A program made the translations under genes and the position numbers. This document shows positions 1 to 11,812 of a stretch of 64,000 bases of DNA, piece after piece. The DNA lies in contig NW_026577882.1 in the NCBI RefSeq assembly GCF_029407905.1, positions 1,364,001 to 1,428,000 on the forward strand. The letters are read 5' to 3'. This stretch comes from Bubalus kerabau. Taxonomy: Eukaryota; Chordata; Mammalia; Artiodactyla; Bovidae. The first letter of the stretch is position 1. Every line of letters begins with the position of its first letter. The notes below the pieces were generated by a model, which made no database searches, was not told the origin of the DNA, and saw nothing but the letters and a program-made list of their open reading frames with translations.

Positions 1-17
1 ATTACTACTGGGAATTC

Positions 18-1434
18 AGGCTTCCTCTTGTGTTGGCCCAGGGAGGTCCAATCTTCCATTCGGGTTGCGAGGGAAAGCTGGGGAGTGCTCTCGAGTTACT
101 GCAGGGCAAAAGCGACCTCATCTAGCCTTGTGTTCAGGACCCAATGATCCTCTCCAAGGGCGACAGGGAACTCGGGTTTGCATTACAGACTCACCCGGGG
201 AGTTAGGCCTCGTATCGAGGGGAAGCAAAGGACTCGGCTCTCCTCTCGAGTTGCGACGTGTATCTCTTGGAGCCCACTGACTGGTCTAAAGGGAGTCAAG
301 CCTCCTCTTCAGTTTGGAGAGAGGACTCGGTATTGCTCTCCAGGCCATGCAGGAAAAGAAGGCCCACATCTCGAGATGATGGGGGCGTCTCGTGGGTTTT
401 CTCGAGCTGTGGCGCCAGTGTGGGGTTTCTCACGAGGTACGACGGGGAGTTCAGGTAGCCTCTCGTGTGGCAACAGGGAAGTCAGGTCTCCATGGGCGGG
501 GCAAGGGGGAGCGCGTCATTGCTCTCAAGTCAGGGTAGGGGAATCGGGCCTCATGACGGGTTGAAAAAGGACTCTCGATGTCTTTCTAGGGTTGTGGCAG
601 GAAACCCTGGGTTCCCTTGACTTGTGCTGGTGACCTCAGGGAGCGTCTCAGGGTGCCTCTGAGAAGTCAGGGATACTGTGGATTTGGGAGAGGCCTCTCG
701 GGACTCCTCTGGGTTTGGTGCAATGGAAGAGAGCCTCATCTCGAGTTGAGGCAGGAACCTCAGGATTCTGCTCCTGACTTCCTGGAGCCGGATCTGACTC
801 AGATCGCAGTGTCCCTGCTGAGTTTGCTCAGGAGTGTCAGGTCTCGTGTTCTGCGGAGGAATGGAACTCCGCTTACATCTCAAGTTGTTCAAGGATGACA
901 CCACTTTTCTTGATGTGTGTGGAACCTGCGGGTATTTCGGAGATGCACGGGGGCGTCAGTGCTCCTTCCTGTTGTGCCTTCATCCACAGGGTTGCCTTCA
1001 AAGAGGTGTCCGGGCATCGGGATCTCCTCAAGTGCGGACCGGGAAATCGGGGTCTTTCAGCATGTTGCACCACCCACGAGGCTATGTCTCGAATTTCCTC
1101 GTGAGACCGGCCTCATCCTGAGGCGCGCAGGAAAGTCCGGGAACCCTTTCCAGACAAAGCAGGGGAATCGACCCTCCTTTCGGGATCAGGAGGAGAGAAA
1201 GGGCTCAGATGAAGTAGTGCCAGGAACCTCGGTGCTCCCCTTGAGTGAAACTGGTAAGTCGGGTAACTTTTCGGGTTGCATCAAGGGTGCCAAGTACCGT
1301 TTCGCACTTCAAGACGGAACCTGGGACTTCTCTTGAGACGCTGTAGTGGGCAAGGGCCTCATCTAGCGCTGACGAGGGACCCACGTGTTTTTTCTCGAGT
1401 TGCGGCAGGATTCTTGAGTTACGATGGGGAATAC
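18..1434. repeat. Satellite I unit, 1,417 bp, insertion class
   Basis: This complete unit belongs to the ~1.42-kb class. It has about 18 extra bases near 773-805 (GACTTCCTGGAGCCGGATCTG), where standard units read CCATTTCTGACTCCGATCGC. Bases 1-17 are the tail of the preceding unit. Confidence 0.85.
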
Positions 1435-2836
1435 AGGTTTCCTCTTGTGTTGGCCCAGGGAAGTCCAATCTTCCATTCGAGTTGCAAGTGAGAGCTGGAG
1501 ATTGCTCTCGAGTCACTGCAGGGCAAAATAGAGCTCATCTAGGTTTGTGTCCAGGACCGAGTTTTTCTCTCCAGGGGCGACAGGGATCTTGGGGTTGCAT
1601 TCCAGACTCACCCGGGGAGTCAGGCCTCATCTCGAAGGGAATGAATAGACTCCGTTCTCCTCTCGAGTCGCGACGGGTACCCTTGTAGCCCAAGAGTGGC
1701 CTAAATGGAGTTAAGCCTCCTGTGGAGTTTGGAGAGAGGACTCGGGATTGCTCTCTAGGCCATACAGGAAAAGAAGGCCCTCATCTCCCGATGACGGGGG
1801 CGTCTCGTGGGTTTTCTCAAGGTGCAGTGCCTGGTTGGGGTGTCTCACGAGATAGGACGGGGAGCTCAGGGAGACTCCTGTGGTGCCACGGAAGTCAGGT
1901 CTTCATGGACATGGCGAGGGGGAGCGCCTCATTGCTCTCGAGTCATGGTAGGGGAATCGAGCCTCAAGACGCTTCGAAGAAGAACTCTCGAGGTCTTTCT
2001 CGGGGTGTGGCAGGAAACCCTGGGTTCCCTCGACTTGTGCCCATGACCTCAGGGAGCTTAGCGGGGTTCCTCTGAGAAGTCAGGGATACTGTGGAGTAGA
2101 GAGGGGCTTCTCGGGACATCACAGGGACTGGTGCAATTGAAGAGGACCTAATCTCGGATTGAGGCAGTAACGTCAGGGTTCCTCTCCATTTCTGACTCGG
2201 ATAGCAGGGTCCCTGCAGAGTTGGGACAGGAGAGTCAGACCTCGTCTTGTGTGGAGTAGTGGAACTCTGCCTGCCTCTCGAGTTGTTCATGGGATGACAG
2301 GCCACCTATCGAGTTGTATGTGGAACCTGCGGTTTTGGGGGACGATGCACAGGGGTGTCAGTGCCCCTTCGTTTTGTGCCTTCATCCACAGGTTTACCTT
2401 CAAAGAGGTGACCAGGCATCGGGATCTTATCAATAGCGGACCAGGAAATCGGGGTCTTTCGGCATGTGGCACAACCCACGAGGCTACGTCTCGACTTCCC
2501 TCGTGAGACTGGCCTCATCCTGAGGTTCGCCGGGAAGTCTGGGAACCCCTTCCAGACAAAGCAGGGGAATTGACCCTCCTGTCGCCATCAGGAGGGGAGA
2601 AGAGGCTCAGCTGAAGCTGTGCTGGGAACCTCCATGTTCTCCTCGAGTGAGACCGGGGTGTCAGGGAAATTAGGGGGTCGCATCAAGGGTGCCAAGTACC
2701 GTTTCACACTTCAAGACGGAACATGGGACTTCCCTGGAGACGCTATAGCTGACAGGGGCCTCATATTTCGATGACAGAGGAACCACGTTGTTTTTCTCCA
2801 GTTGCCGCGGGATTCTCGAATTACAACGGGGAATAC
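1435..2836. repeat. Satellite I unit, 1,402 bp
   Basis: Standard-length unit. Its landmark is mutated to AGGTTTCC. Around 1810-1850 it is more diverged (GGTGCAGTGCCTGGTTGGGG) than other units (GCTGCGGCGCCAGTGTGGGG). Confidence 0.85.
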
Positions 2837-4235
2837 AGGCTTCCTCTTGTGTTGGCCCAGCGAAGTCCAATCATCCATTCGAGTTGCGAGGGAGAGCTGG
2901 GGATTGCACTTGAGTCAATGCAGGACAAAAAAGACCTCATTTAGGCTTGTTTCCAGGACCGAGTTTTCCTCTACAGGGGCGACACGGATCTCGGGATCCC
3001 ATTCCAGACTCACCCAAGTAGTCAGGCCTCGGCTCGAGGGGAAGCAACGGACTCCGCTCTCCTCTAGAGTAGCGACGTGTATCTCTTGGAGGCTACTGAG
3101 TGGCCTAAAGGGAGTCAGGCCTCCAGTGGAGTTTGGAGAGTGGACTCGGGATTGCTCTCTAGGTCATGTAGGAAAAGAAGGCCCTCATCTTACGATGATG
3201 GGGGCGTCTCGTGAGTTTTCTCGAGCGGCGGTGCCAGTGTGAGGTTTTCATGAGGTAGGACGGGGAGCGCAGGGAGCCTCTCGTGTGGCACCAGGGAAGT
3301 TGGGTTTCCATGGGCGTGGCGAGGGGAATGCGTCATTGCTCTCCAGTCATGGTAGGGTATCGGGCCTCAAGACGCGGTAAAGAGGGACTCTCGAGGTCTT
3401 TCTCAGAATGCAGCAGGAAACCCTGGGTTCACTCGACTTGTGCCAGTGACCGCAGAGAGCTTCTGAGGGTGCCTCTGAGAAGTCAGGGATACTGTGGAGT
3501 TGGGAGGGGCCTCTCGGGACTCCACTGCGTATGGCGCAATGGAAGAGGGCCTCATTTCGAGTTGATGCAGGAATGTCAGGTTTCATCTACATTTCTGACT
3601 CCGATCGCATGGTCCCTGCAGAGTTGGGAAATGAGAGTCAGGCCTTCTCTTGTGTGGAGGAACGGAACTCCGCATGCCTCTCTAGTTCTTCAAGGGATGA
3701 CAGGACACTTGTCGATCTGTGTTTGGAATCTGCGTGTTTTTCCGTATTATGCATGGGGATGTCAGTACCCCTTCGTGTTGTGCATTCCTCCACAGGTTTG
3801 CTTTCGAAGAGGTGTCCGGGCATTGGGTTATTAAGAGCGGACCGGGAAATCGGGGTCTTTCCGCATGTGGCACCACCCACCAGGCTACGTCTCGAATTTC
3901 CTAGTGAGACCGGCCTCAACCTGAGGTGCGCCGGGAAGGTCGGAACCCCTTGCAGACAAAGCAGGGGAATCGACCCTCCTGTCTCGATCAGGAGGGGAGA
4001 AGGGGCACAGATGAGGTGATGCCGGGAACCTTGGTGTTCCCCTCCAGTGAGACCAGTGTGTTGGGGAACTTTTGGTGTCGCATCAAAGGTGCCAAGTACC
4101 GTATCGCACTTCAAGATGGAACGTAAGACTTCTTTTGAGATGCTGTAGCGACAATGGCCGCATCTTGCGATGAAGAGGGAATGACGTGGTTTTTCTCGAG
4201 TTGTGGCGGGATTCTTGAGTTACAACGGGAAATTC
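2837..4235. repeat. Satellite I unit, 1,399 bp
   Basis: Standard-length unit, separately diverged by scattered point changes. It has no internal duplication, and it is not part of the V-W-X higher-order block. Confidence 0.85.
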
Positions 4236-5654
4236 ACGCTTCCTCTTCTGTTGGCCCAGGGAAGTCCAGTCTTCCATTCGAGTTGCGAGAGAGAGTTGGG
4301 GATTGCTCTCGAGTCACTGCAGGAAAAAAGAGACCTCATCTAGGCTTGTGTCCAGGATCTAATGTTTCTCTCCAGGGGCGACAGGGATCTCCGGTTCCCA
4401 TATCAGACTCACCCGAGGAGTCAGGCCTCGCCTCGAGGGGAAGGAAAAGACTCCGCTCTCCTCTCGAGTCGCGACGGGTATGTCTTGGAGTCCACTGAGT
4501 GACCAAAAGGGAGTCAAGCCTACTGTGGAGTTTGGAGAGAGGACTCAGGATTGCTCTCCAGGCCATGCTAGAAAAGAAGGCCGTCATGTCGCGAAAACGG
4601 GGGCGTCTCGTGGGTTTTCTCTATCTGCGGCGCCAGTGTGGGGTTTCTCACGAGGTATGACGGGGAGCTCAGGGAGCCTCTCGTGTGGCGCCAGGGAAGT
4701 CAGGGCTTCATGAGTGTAGCAGAGGGAGCGCGTCATTGCCCTCGAGTCATGGTAGGGGAATCAGGCCTCAAAACGCGTTGAAGAAGGACTCTTGAGTTCT
4801 TTCTATGATAGCGGCAGTAAACCCTGGGTTCACTCGAATTGTGCTGGTGGCCTCAGGGAGCTTCTCAGGGTGCCTCTGAGAAGTCAGGGATACTGTGGAG
4901 CTGGGACGCGTCTCTCGGGACTCCACTTGGTTTCATGCAATGGAAGAGGTCCTAATCTCGAGTGGAGGCAGGAACCTCAGCGTTCCTCTCGTGACTTCAC
5001 TGGCGCTGGTCTGAATCAGATTGCAAAGTCCCTGCAGAATTGGGACAGGAGGGTCAGGCCTCGTCTTGTGTAGAGGAATGAAACCCCACTTGCCTCTCGA
5101 GTTCTTCAGGGGTGACAAGCCACTTGTTGAGCTGTATGTGGAACCTGCGGGTTTTTCCGGACGATGCACGAGGGTCTCAGTGCCCCTTTGTGTTGTGCCT
5201 TCATCCACAGGGTTGCCTTCGAAGAGGTGTCCAGGCATGAGGTTCTTATGAAGAGCGTACCAGGAAATCATAGTCTTTTGTCATGTGGCACCACCCGCGA
5301 GCTACGTCTTGAATTTCCTCGTGAGACCGGCCTCATCCTGAAGTGCCCCGTGAAGGTCGGGAACCCCTTACAAACAAAGCAGGGGAAGTGACCCTCCTAT
5401 CACGAAAAGGAGGGGAGAAGGGGCTCAGATAAACTGGTGCCGGGAACCTCAGTGTTCACCTCGAGTGAGACCGATATTTCGAGGAACTTTTGGGGTCACA
5501 TCAAGGGTGTCAAGTATCGTTTCGCACTTCAAGACGGAACGTGGGACTTTTCTTGAGAAGCTGTAGCGGGCAAGGGCCTCATCTTGCCAAGAGGTGGGAA
5601 CCACGTGGTTTTTCTCGAGTTGCGGCGGGATTCTCGAGTTACGACGGGGATCTC
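4236..5654. repeat. Satellite I unit, 1,419 bp, insertion class
   Basis: This unit carries the ~18-bp insertion near 4985-5020 (GACTTCACTGGCGCTGGTCTG), a diverged version of the one in the first unit. G-type sequence begins near its right end, at about 5,575. Confidence 0.85.
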
Positions 5655-7056
5655 AGGCTTCCTCTTGGGTTGGCACTGGGAAGCCCAATCTTCCCCTCGA
5701 GTTGCGAGGGAAAGCTGGGGGTTGCGCTCGGGTCACTGCAGGGCCGAAGAGACCTCATCTAGGCGTGTGTCCGGGACCTAAGTTTCCTCTTCAGGGAAGG
5801 CAGGGATCTCGGGGTTGCATTCCAGGCTCCCCCGGGGAGTCAGGCCTCGTCTCGAGGGGAAGCCAAGGACTCCGCTCTCCTCTCGAGTCGCGACGCGGGT
5901 CTCTTGGAGCCCCCTGAGCGGCCTCAAGGGAGTCCAGCCTCCTCTTCCGTTTGGAGAGAGTACCCGGGATTGCTCTCCAGGCCATGCAGGAAAAGAAGGC
6001 CCTCATCTCGCGATGATGGCGGCGTCTCATGGGTTTTCTAGACTGCTGCGCTAGTGCCGGGTTTCTGACGAGGTACGAGAGGGAGCTCAGGGAGCCTCTC
6101 GTGTGGCGCCAGGGAAGTCAGGTCCCCATGAGATGGCTAGGGGGAGCTCGTCATTGCTCTCGAGTCATGGTAGGGTAATCGGGCCTCAAGACGGGTTGAA
6201 GAAGGACTCTCGAGGTCTTTCTCGGGTCACTGCATAAAACCCAGGGTTCCCTTGACTTGTGCCTGCGACCTCAGGGAGCTTCTCAGAGTGCCTCTGAGAA
6301 GTCAGGGATACTGTGCAGTTTGGAGGGGCCTCTCGAGACTCCTCTGCATTTGGTGGAATGTAAGAGGGACTCATCTCGAGTTGAAGCAGGAACCTCAGTG
6401 TTCCTCTCCATTTCTGACTCAGATCGCAAGGTCCCTGCATGTTGGTACAGGAGAGTCAGGCCTCGTCTTTTCTGGAGGACGGGACTCCTCTTGCCTCTCG
6501 AGTTGTTCTCGAGGTGACAGGCCACTTGTCGAGCTGTGTGTGTAACCTGCCCGTTTTTCCGAATGATGCACAGGTGTGTTAGTGCCCCTTCGTGTTGTAC
6601 CTTCATACTCAAGGCTGCCTTCCAAGAGGTGTCCGAGCATCGGATTCTTATCAAGAGCGGACCGGGAAATTGGAGTCTTTCAGCAAGCGGCACCACCCAC
6701 AAAGCTACGTATCGAATTTCCTCATGAGACCGGCCTCATCCTGAGTTGTGCAGGGAAGGTCGGGCCCCCTTGCAGACAAAGCAGGGGAATCGACCCACCG
6801 GTCACGATCAGGAGGGGAGAAGGGGCTTAAATGAAGTGGTGCCGGGAACCTCGGTGTTCCCCTTGAGTGAGACCGGCGTGTTGGGGGACTTTTGGGGTCG
6901 CATCAAGGGTGCCAAGTACCGTTTTGCATTTCAAGACGGAACCTGGGACATCTTTTGAAACGCTGTAGCGGGCAAGGGCCTCATCTTGCGATGACGGGAG
7001 AACCACGTGGTTTTGCTCGAGTTGCGGCGGGATTCTCGAGTTATGACCGGGAATTT
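5655..7056. repeat. Satellite I chimeric unit (G head, U/V tail), 1,402 bp
   Basis: The first ~370 bases are G type (GGGAAGCCCAATCTTCCCC, GGGCCGAAGAGACC, CCCCTGAGCGGCC) and match units at 16-20.6 kb. From about 6,030 it reads TAGACTGCTGCGCTAGTG, matching the units at ~22,030 and ~60,140. The unit is a mosaic of two subfamilies. Confidence 0.85.
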
Positions 7057-8893
7057 AGGCTTCCTTTTGTTGGCCTTGAAATCCAATCTTCCATTCGGGT
7101 TGCGAGGGGGAGCTGGGGATTGCGCTAGAGTCACTGCAGGGCAAAAGAGACCTAATCTAGGCTTGTGTCCGGGATCTAAAGTTGCTCTCCAGGGGCGACA
7201 GGGATCTCGGGTTTGCATTCCAGACTCAACCGGGGAGTCAGTTCTCACCTCGAGGGTAAGCAAAGAATTCCGCTCTCGTCTCGAGTCGCGATGGGTATCT
7301 CTTGGAGCCCACTGTGTGTACTAAAGGGAGTCAAGCCTCCTGTGGAGTTTGGAGAGAGGACTCGGGATTGGACTCCAGGCCATGCAGGAAAAGAAGGCCC
7401 TCATCTCGAGATGACGGTGGCGTCTCGTGGGTTTTCTCGAGCTGCGGCGCCAGTGTGGGGTGTCTCATGAAGTACCACGGGGATCTCAGGGAGCCTCTTG
7501 TGTGGCGCCAGGAAAATCCAGTATTCCTTTCGAGTTGCAAGTTAGAACTGGGGATTGCTCTCCAGTCACTGCAGGGCAAAATAGACCTCATCTACGCTTG
7601 TGTCCAGGACCTAGTGTTCCACTACTGGGCCGACAGGGATCTCAGGGTTGCATTCTCGACTCACCCGGAGAGTCAGGCCTCGTCTTGAGGGGAAAAAAAG
7701 GACTCCGCTCTCCTGTCGAGTCGCGATGGGTATCTCTTGGAGCCCACTGCGTGGTGTAAAGGGAGTGAAGCCTCCTATGGAGTTTGGAGAGATGACTCGG
7801 GATTGTTTTCCTGGCCATGCAGGAAAAAAGGCCCTCATCTCGCGATGACGGGGGCATCTCGTGGGTTTTCTCCAGCTGTGGCGCCAGTATCAGATTTCTC
7901 ACGAGGTATGACGGGGAGCTCAGAGAGCCTCTCGTGTGGTGCTAGGGACGTCAGGTCTCCGTGCGTGTGGTGAAGGGGAGTGCGTGATTGCTCTCGAGTC
8001 ATAGTAGGCGAATCGGGCCTCAAGACGCATTGAAGAAGTACTCTCGAGGTCTTTCTCGGGTTGCGGCAGGGAACCCTGGGTTCCCTTGATTTGTGTCGGT
8101 GACCTAAGGCAACTTCTAAGGGTGCCTCTGAGAAGTCAGGGACACTGTGGATTTGGGAGGGGCCTTTTGTTACTCAACTGGGTTTGGTGCAATCGAAGAG
8201 GGCCTCATCTCGAATGGAGGCAGGAACCTCAGGGGTCCTTTCCATTTCTGACTCAGGTCGCAGGGTACCTGCAGAGTATGGACAAGAGAGTCACGCCTCG
8301 TCTTCTGTGGAGGAATGGATTTCCCCTTGCCTTTCGAGTTGTTCACGGAGTGACAGGCCACTTGTTGAGCTGAGTGTGGAACCTGCGGGTTTTTCCGGAC
8401 GATGCACGGGGGTGTCAGTGCCCCTTCGTGTTGTGCCTTCATCCACAGGGTTGCCTTCAAAGAGGTTTCCGGGCATCGGGTTCTTTTCAAGAGCGTACCG
8501 GAAAATTGGGGTCTTTCAGCATGTGGTACCACCCACGAGGCTACGTCTCGAATTTCCTCGGGAGACCGGCCTCATCCTGAGGTGCGCCGGGAAGGTCGGG
8601 AACCCCTTGCAGACAAAGCAGGGGAATCGACCCACCAGTCGCGATCAGAAGGGGAGAAGGGGCTCAGATGAAGTGGTGCCGGGAACCTCGGTGGTCCCCT
8701 CGAGTGAGACCGGTATGTCACGGCACTTTTGAGGTCGCATCAAGGGTGCCAAGTACAGTTTCGCACTTCAAGACGGAACGTGGGAATTCTCTGGAGATGC
8801 TGTAGCAGGCAAGGGCCTCATATTGCAATGACGAGGGAAACACGTGGTTTTTCTCGAGTTGAGGCGGGATTCTCGAGTTACAATGGGGAATTC
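7057..8893. repeat. Satellite I V-type unit, 1,837 bp
   Basis: This unit is ~435 bp longer than standard. Sequence from the TCCATTCGGGTTGCGAGG block (~7,090) to the GTGGCGCCAGG block (~7,510) is repeated, in diverged form, from ~7,526 to ~7,945. Near-copies of the whole unit lie at 23,049, 27,686 and 61,160. Confidence 0.9.
7070..7945. repeat. Internal ~435-bp direct duplication in V unit
   Basis: Two direct copies at ~435-bp spacing (for example CCATTCGGGTTGC at 7,091 and CCTTTCGAGTTGC at 7,526). The join falls where two places in a normal unit both read CCAGGGAAGTC, one after TTGGCC and one after GTGGCG, about 436 bp apart. This fits unequal crossover at that shared motif. The two halves have since diverged, so the event is older than the amplification of V-W-X. 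Confidence 0.8.
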
Positions 8894-10291
8894 AGGCTTC
8901 CTCTTGTGTTGGCCCAGGAAGTCCAATCTTCCATTCAACTTGTCAGAGAGAGCTGGGGGTTGCTCTCGAGTCACTTCAGGGCAAAGAGTCCTCATCTAGG
9001 CTTGGGTCCAGGACGTAATGTTCCTCTCCAGGGGCGACAGGGATATCGGGGTCGCATTCCAGTCTCACCTGGTGGGTCACGCCTCATCTCGAGTGGAAGC
9101 AAAGGACTCCACTATCCTCTCGAGTCGGGACGCGTAACTCTTGGAGCCCAATGAGTGGCCTAAAGGGAGTCAAGCGTCCTGTGTAGCTTGGACAGAAGTT
9201 TCACGCTTGATCTGCATACCATGCAGTTAAAGATGGCCCTCCTCTCGTGATGACGGGGGCGTCTCATGGGTTTTCTCGAGCTGCGGCGCCAGTGTGGGGT
9301 TTCTCACGAGATATGATGTGGAGTTCATGGATCCTCTTGTGCTGCGCCAGAGAAGCCTGACTCCATGCGTGTGGCCAGGCAGATCGCGTCATTGCTCTCG
9401 AGTCATGGGAGGGACTAGGGCCTCAAGAGGCATTTAAGAAGGACTCTCAAGGTCTTTCTTGGGTTGGGGCGGGAAACACTCGTTTCCCTCGACCTCTACA
9501 GGGGACCTTAGGGAACTTCCCAGGTGCCTCTGAGAGGTGAGGGATACTGAGGAGTTAGAGGGGCCTCTCGGGACTCCACTAGGTTTGACGAAATGAAAAA
9601 GGGCCTCATCTCGATTGGAGGCAGGAACCTCAGGCTTCCTCTCCATTTCTGACTCCGACCGCAGGGTCCCTGCAGAGTTGGGACAGGAGAGTCAGGCCTC
9701 GTCATGTCTGAGTAACGGAACTCTGCTTGCCTCTCGAGTCGTTCAGGGGGTCTCAGGGCCCTTGACAAGCTGTGTGTGGAACCTGCGGGTGTTTCCAGAA
9801 GATGCATGGGGGTGTCAGTGCCCCTTCGTTTTGTGCCTTCCCCCACAGGGTTGCCTTCAAAGAGGTGTCCGGGCATCGGGTTCATTTCAAGAGCGGACCG
9901 GGAAATCGGGGTCATTTGGCATGTGGCACCACCCACGTGGCTCATCTCGAATTTCCTCGTGAGACCAGCATCATCCTGAGGTGCACCGGGAAGGCCGGGA
10001 ACACCTTCCACACAAAGTAGGGGAATCGATTCTCCTGTCGCGATCAGGAGGGGATATGGGGCTCAGATGAAGTGGTGCCGGGAACCTCGGTGTTCCACTC
10101 GAGGGAACCCGGCGTTTCAGGGAACTTTAGGGGTCGCATCAAGGGAGCCAAGTACCGTTTCCCACTTCAGGACGGAACAGGGGACATCCCTGGAGACGCT
10201 GTAGCGGGCAAGGGCCTCATCCTGTGAAGACGTTGGAACCACGTCGTTTTTCTCGAGTTGCATCGGGATTCTTGAAAACGACAGGAATTTC
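8894..10291. repeat. Satellite I W-type unit, 1,398 bp
   Basis: W is recognised by a diverged stretch near 9,180-9,250 with TGTGTAGCTTGGACAGAAG, GATCTGCATACCATGCAG and TTAAAGATGGCC, where other units read TGTGGAGTTTGGAGAGAGG and GGCCATGCAGGAAAAGAAGG. Near-copies are at 24,884 and 29,521, with a partial one at 62,995. Confidence 0.88.
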
Positions 10292-11812
10292 AGGCTTCCT
10301 CTTGGGTTGGCCCTGGGAAGCCCAATCTTCAATTCGAGTTGCGATGGAAAGCTGGGGGTCCTGCTCGAGTCACTACAGGGCCAAAGAGACCTCATCGAGG
10401 CGTGTGTCCAGGACCTAATATTCCTCTCAAGGGAAGACAGGGATCACGGGTTTCTATTCCAGACTCCCCCGGGGGGTCAGGACTCGCCTGGAGGGGAAGC
10501 AAAGGACTCCGCTTTCCTCTCAAGTCGCGACACGGATCTCTTGGAGCCCACTGAGTGGACACAAGGGTGTCGAGCCTCCTCTTCAGTTTGGAGAGAGGAC
10601 TCGGGATTGCTCTCCAGGCCAGGCAGGAAAAGAAGGCCCTCAGCTCGCGAGGACGGGGGCGTCTCATGGGTTTCCTCAGGCTGCTGCGCCCATGGGGGTT
10701 TTCTCACGAGGCACGACGAGGACCTCAGGGAGCCTCTCGTGCGGCGCCAGGGAAGTCAGGTCTCCATGCGCATGGCGAGGGGGAGCTGGTCATCACTCTC
10801 GAGTCATGGGAAGCGGCTAGGTCCTCAAGAGGCGTTGAAGAAGGACTCTCGAGGTCTTTCTCGGGTTGCGGCGGGAAACCCTCGTTTCCCTCGACTTCTG
10901 CAGGGGACCTTAGGGAACTTCCCACGGTGCCTCTGAGAGGTGAGGGATGCTGTGTAGTTGGCAGGGCCTCTCGGGACTCTGCTGGGTTCGGCGCAATGGA
11001 AGAGGGCCTCATCTCGAGGGGAAGCAGGAACCTCAGGCTTCCTCTCGGTTTCGGACTCCGACTGCACGGTCCCTGCAGTGTTGGGACAGGAGAGTCATGC
11101 CTCGTCTTGTCTGAGGAATGGAATTCTGGTTGCCTCTCGAGTTGTTCTGGGAGTCTCAGGCCCCTTGTCGAGCTGTGTGTAGACCCTGCGGGTTTTTCCG
11201 GATGATGCACGGGGGTGTCAGTGCCCCTTCGTGTTGTGCTTTCACCCACAGGTTTGCCTTCGAAGAGGTGTCCGGGCATTGGGTTCTTATCAAGAGCGGA
11301 CCGGAAAATCGGAGTCGTTCGGCACGTGGCACCTCACACGTGGCTAGTCTCGAATTTCCTCCTGAGACCGGCCTCATCCTGAGGTGCGCCAGGAAGGCCG
11401 GGAATCCCTTCCAGACAAAGCAGGGGAATCGACTCTCCTGTCGCGATCAGGAGGGTAGAAGGGTCTCAGATGTAGTGGTGCCGGGACCCTCGGTGTTCCC
11501 CTCGAGGGAACAAAGCGTGTCGGGGAACTTTTGCGGTCGCATCAAGGGTGTCAAGTACCGTTTCGCCCTTCAGGGCGGAACATGGGACTTCCCTGGAGAC
11601 ACCGGGAACTTCGGTGTTCCCCTGGAGTGAGACCGGTATGTTGGGGAACTTTGGGGTCGCATCAAGGGTGCCAAGTAGCATTTCGAACTTTAAGATGGAA
11701 CGTGGGACTTCTCTTGAGACTCTAGCTGGCAAGGGCCTCATATTGCGATGAAGGGGGAACCACATGGTTTTTAAGACTTGAGGCTGAATTCTCGAATTAC
11801 GATGGGAAATTC
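10292..11812. repeat. Satellite I X-type unit, 1,521 bp
   Basis: This unit follows W in every complete V-W-X block. Its head has GTTGCATCGGGATTCTTGAAAACGAC just before the landmark and CTGCTCGAGTCACTACAGGG after it. It is longer than standard because of a 121-bp duplication at its right end. Confidence 0.87.
11481..11722. repeat. Internal 121-bp direct duplication in X unit
   Basis: CCGGGACCCTCGGTGTTCCCC at 11,481 is repeated as CCGGGAACTTCGGTGTTCCCC at 11,602. Each copy runs through GGTCGCATCAAGGGTG to a GGGACTTC block. The join reads GGAGACACCGGGAAC. The same join is present at 32,222-32,235, so the duplication predates the block copying. Confidence 0.85.

Larger units (their letters stand above)
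6149..10787. repeat. Higher-order block V-W-X, single copy
   Basis: Runs from just after the AGGGGGAGCT motif in the V leader (6,139-6,148) to the corresponding motif in X (ending 10,787). It corresponds to 22,141-26,777 and 26,778-31,414. Here X continues into its complete form and then into Y. Confidence 0.87.

Noticed and set aside
8184..8732. A 182-codon frame repeated at 24,174 and 28,811
   Set aside because: Conservation is explained by near-identity of the DNA between higher-order copies. There is no protein motif, and the 62,286 copy has a frame change.
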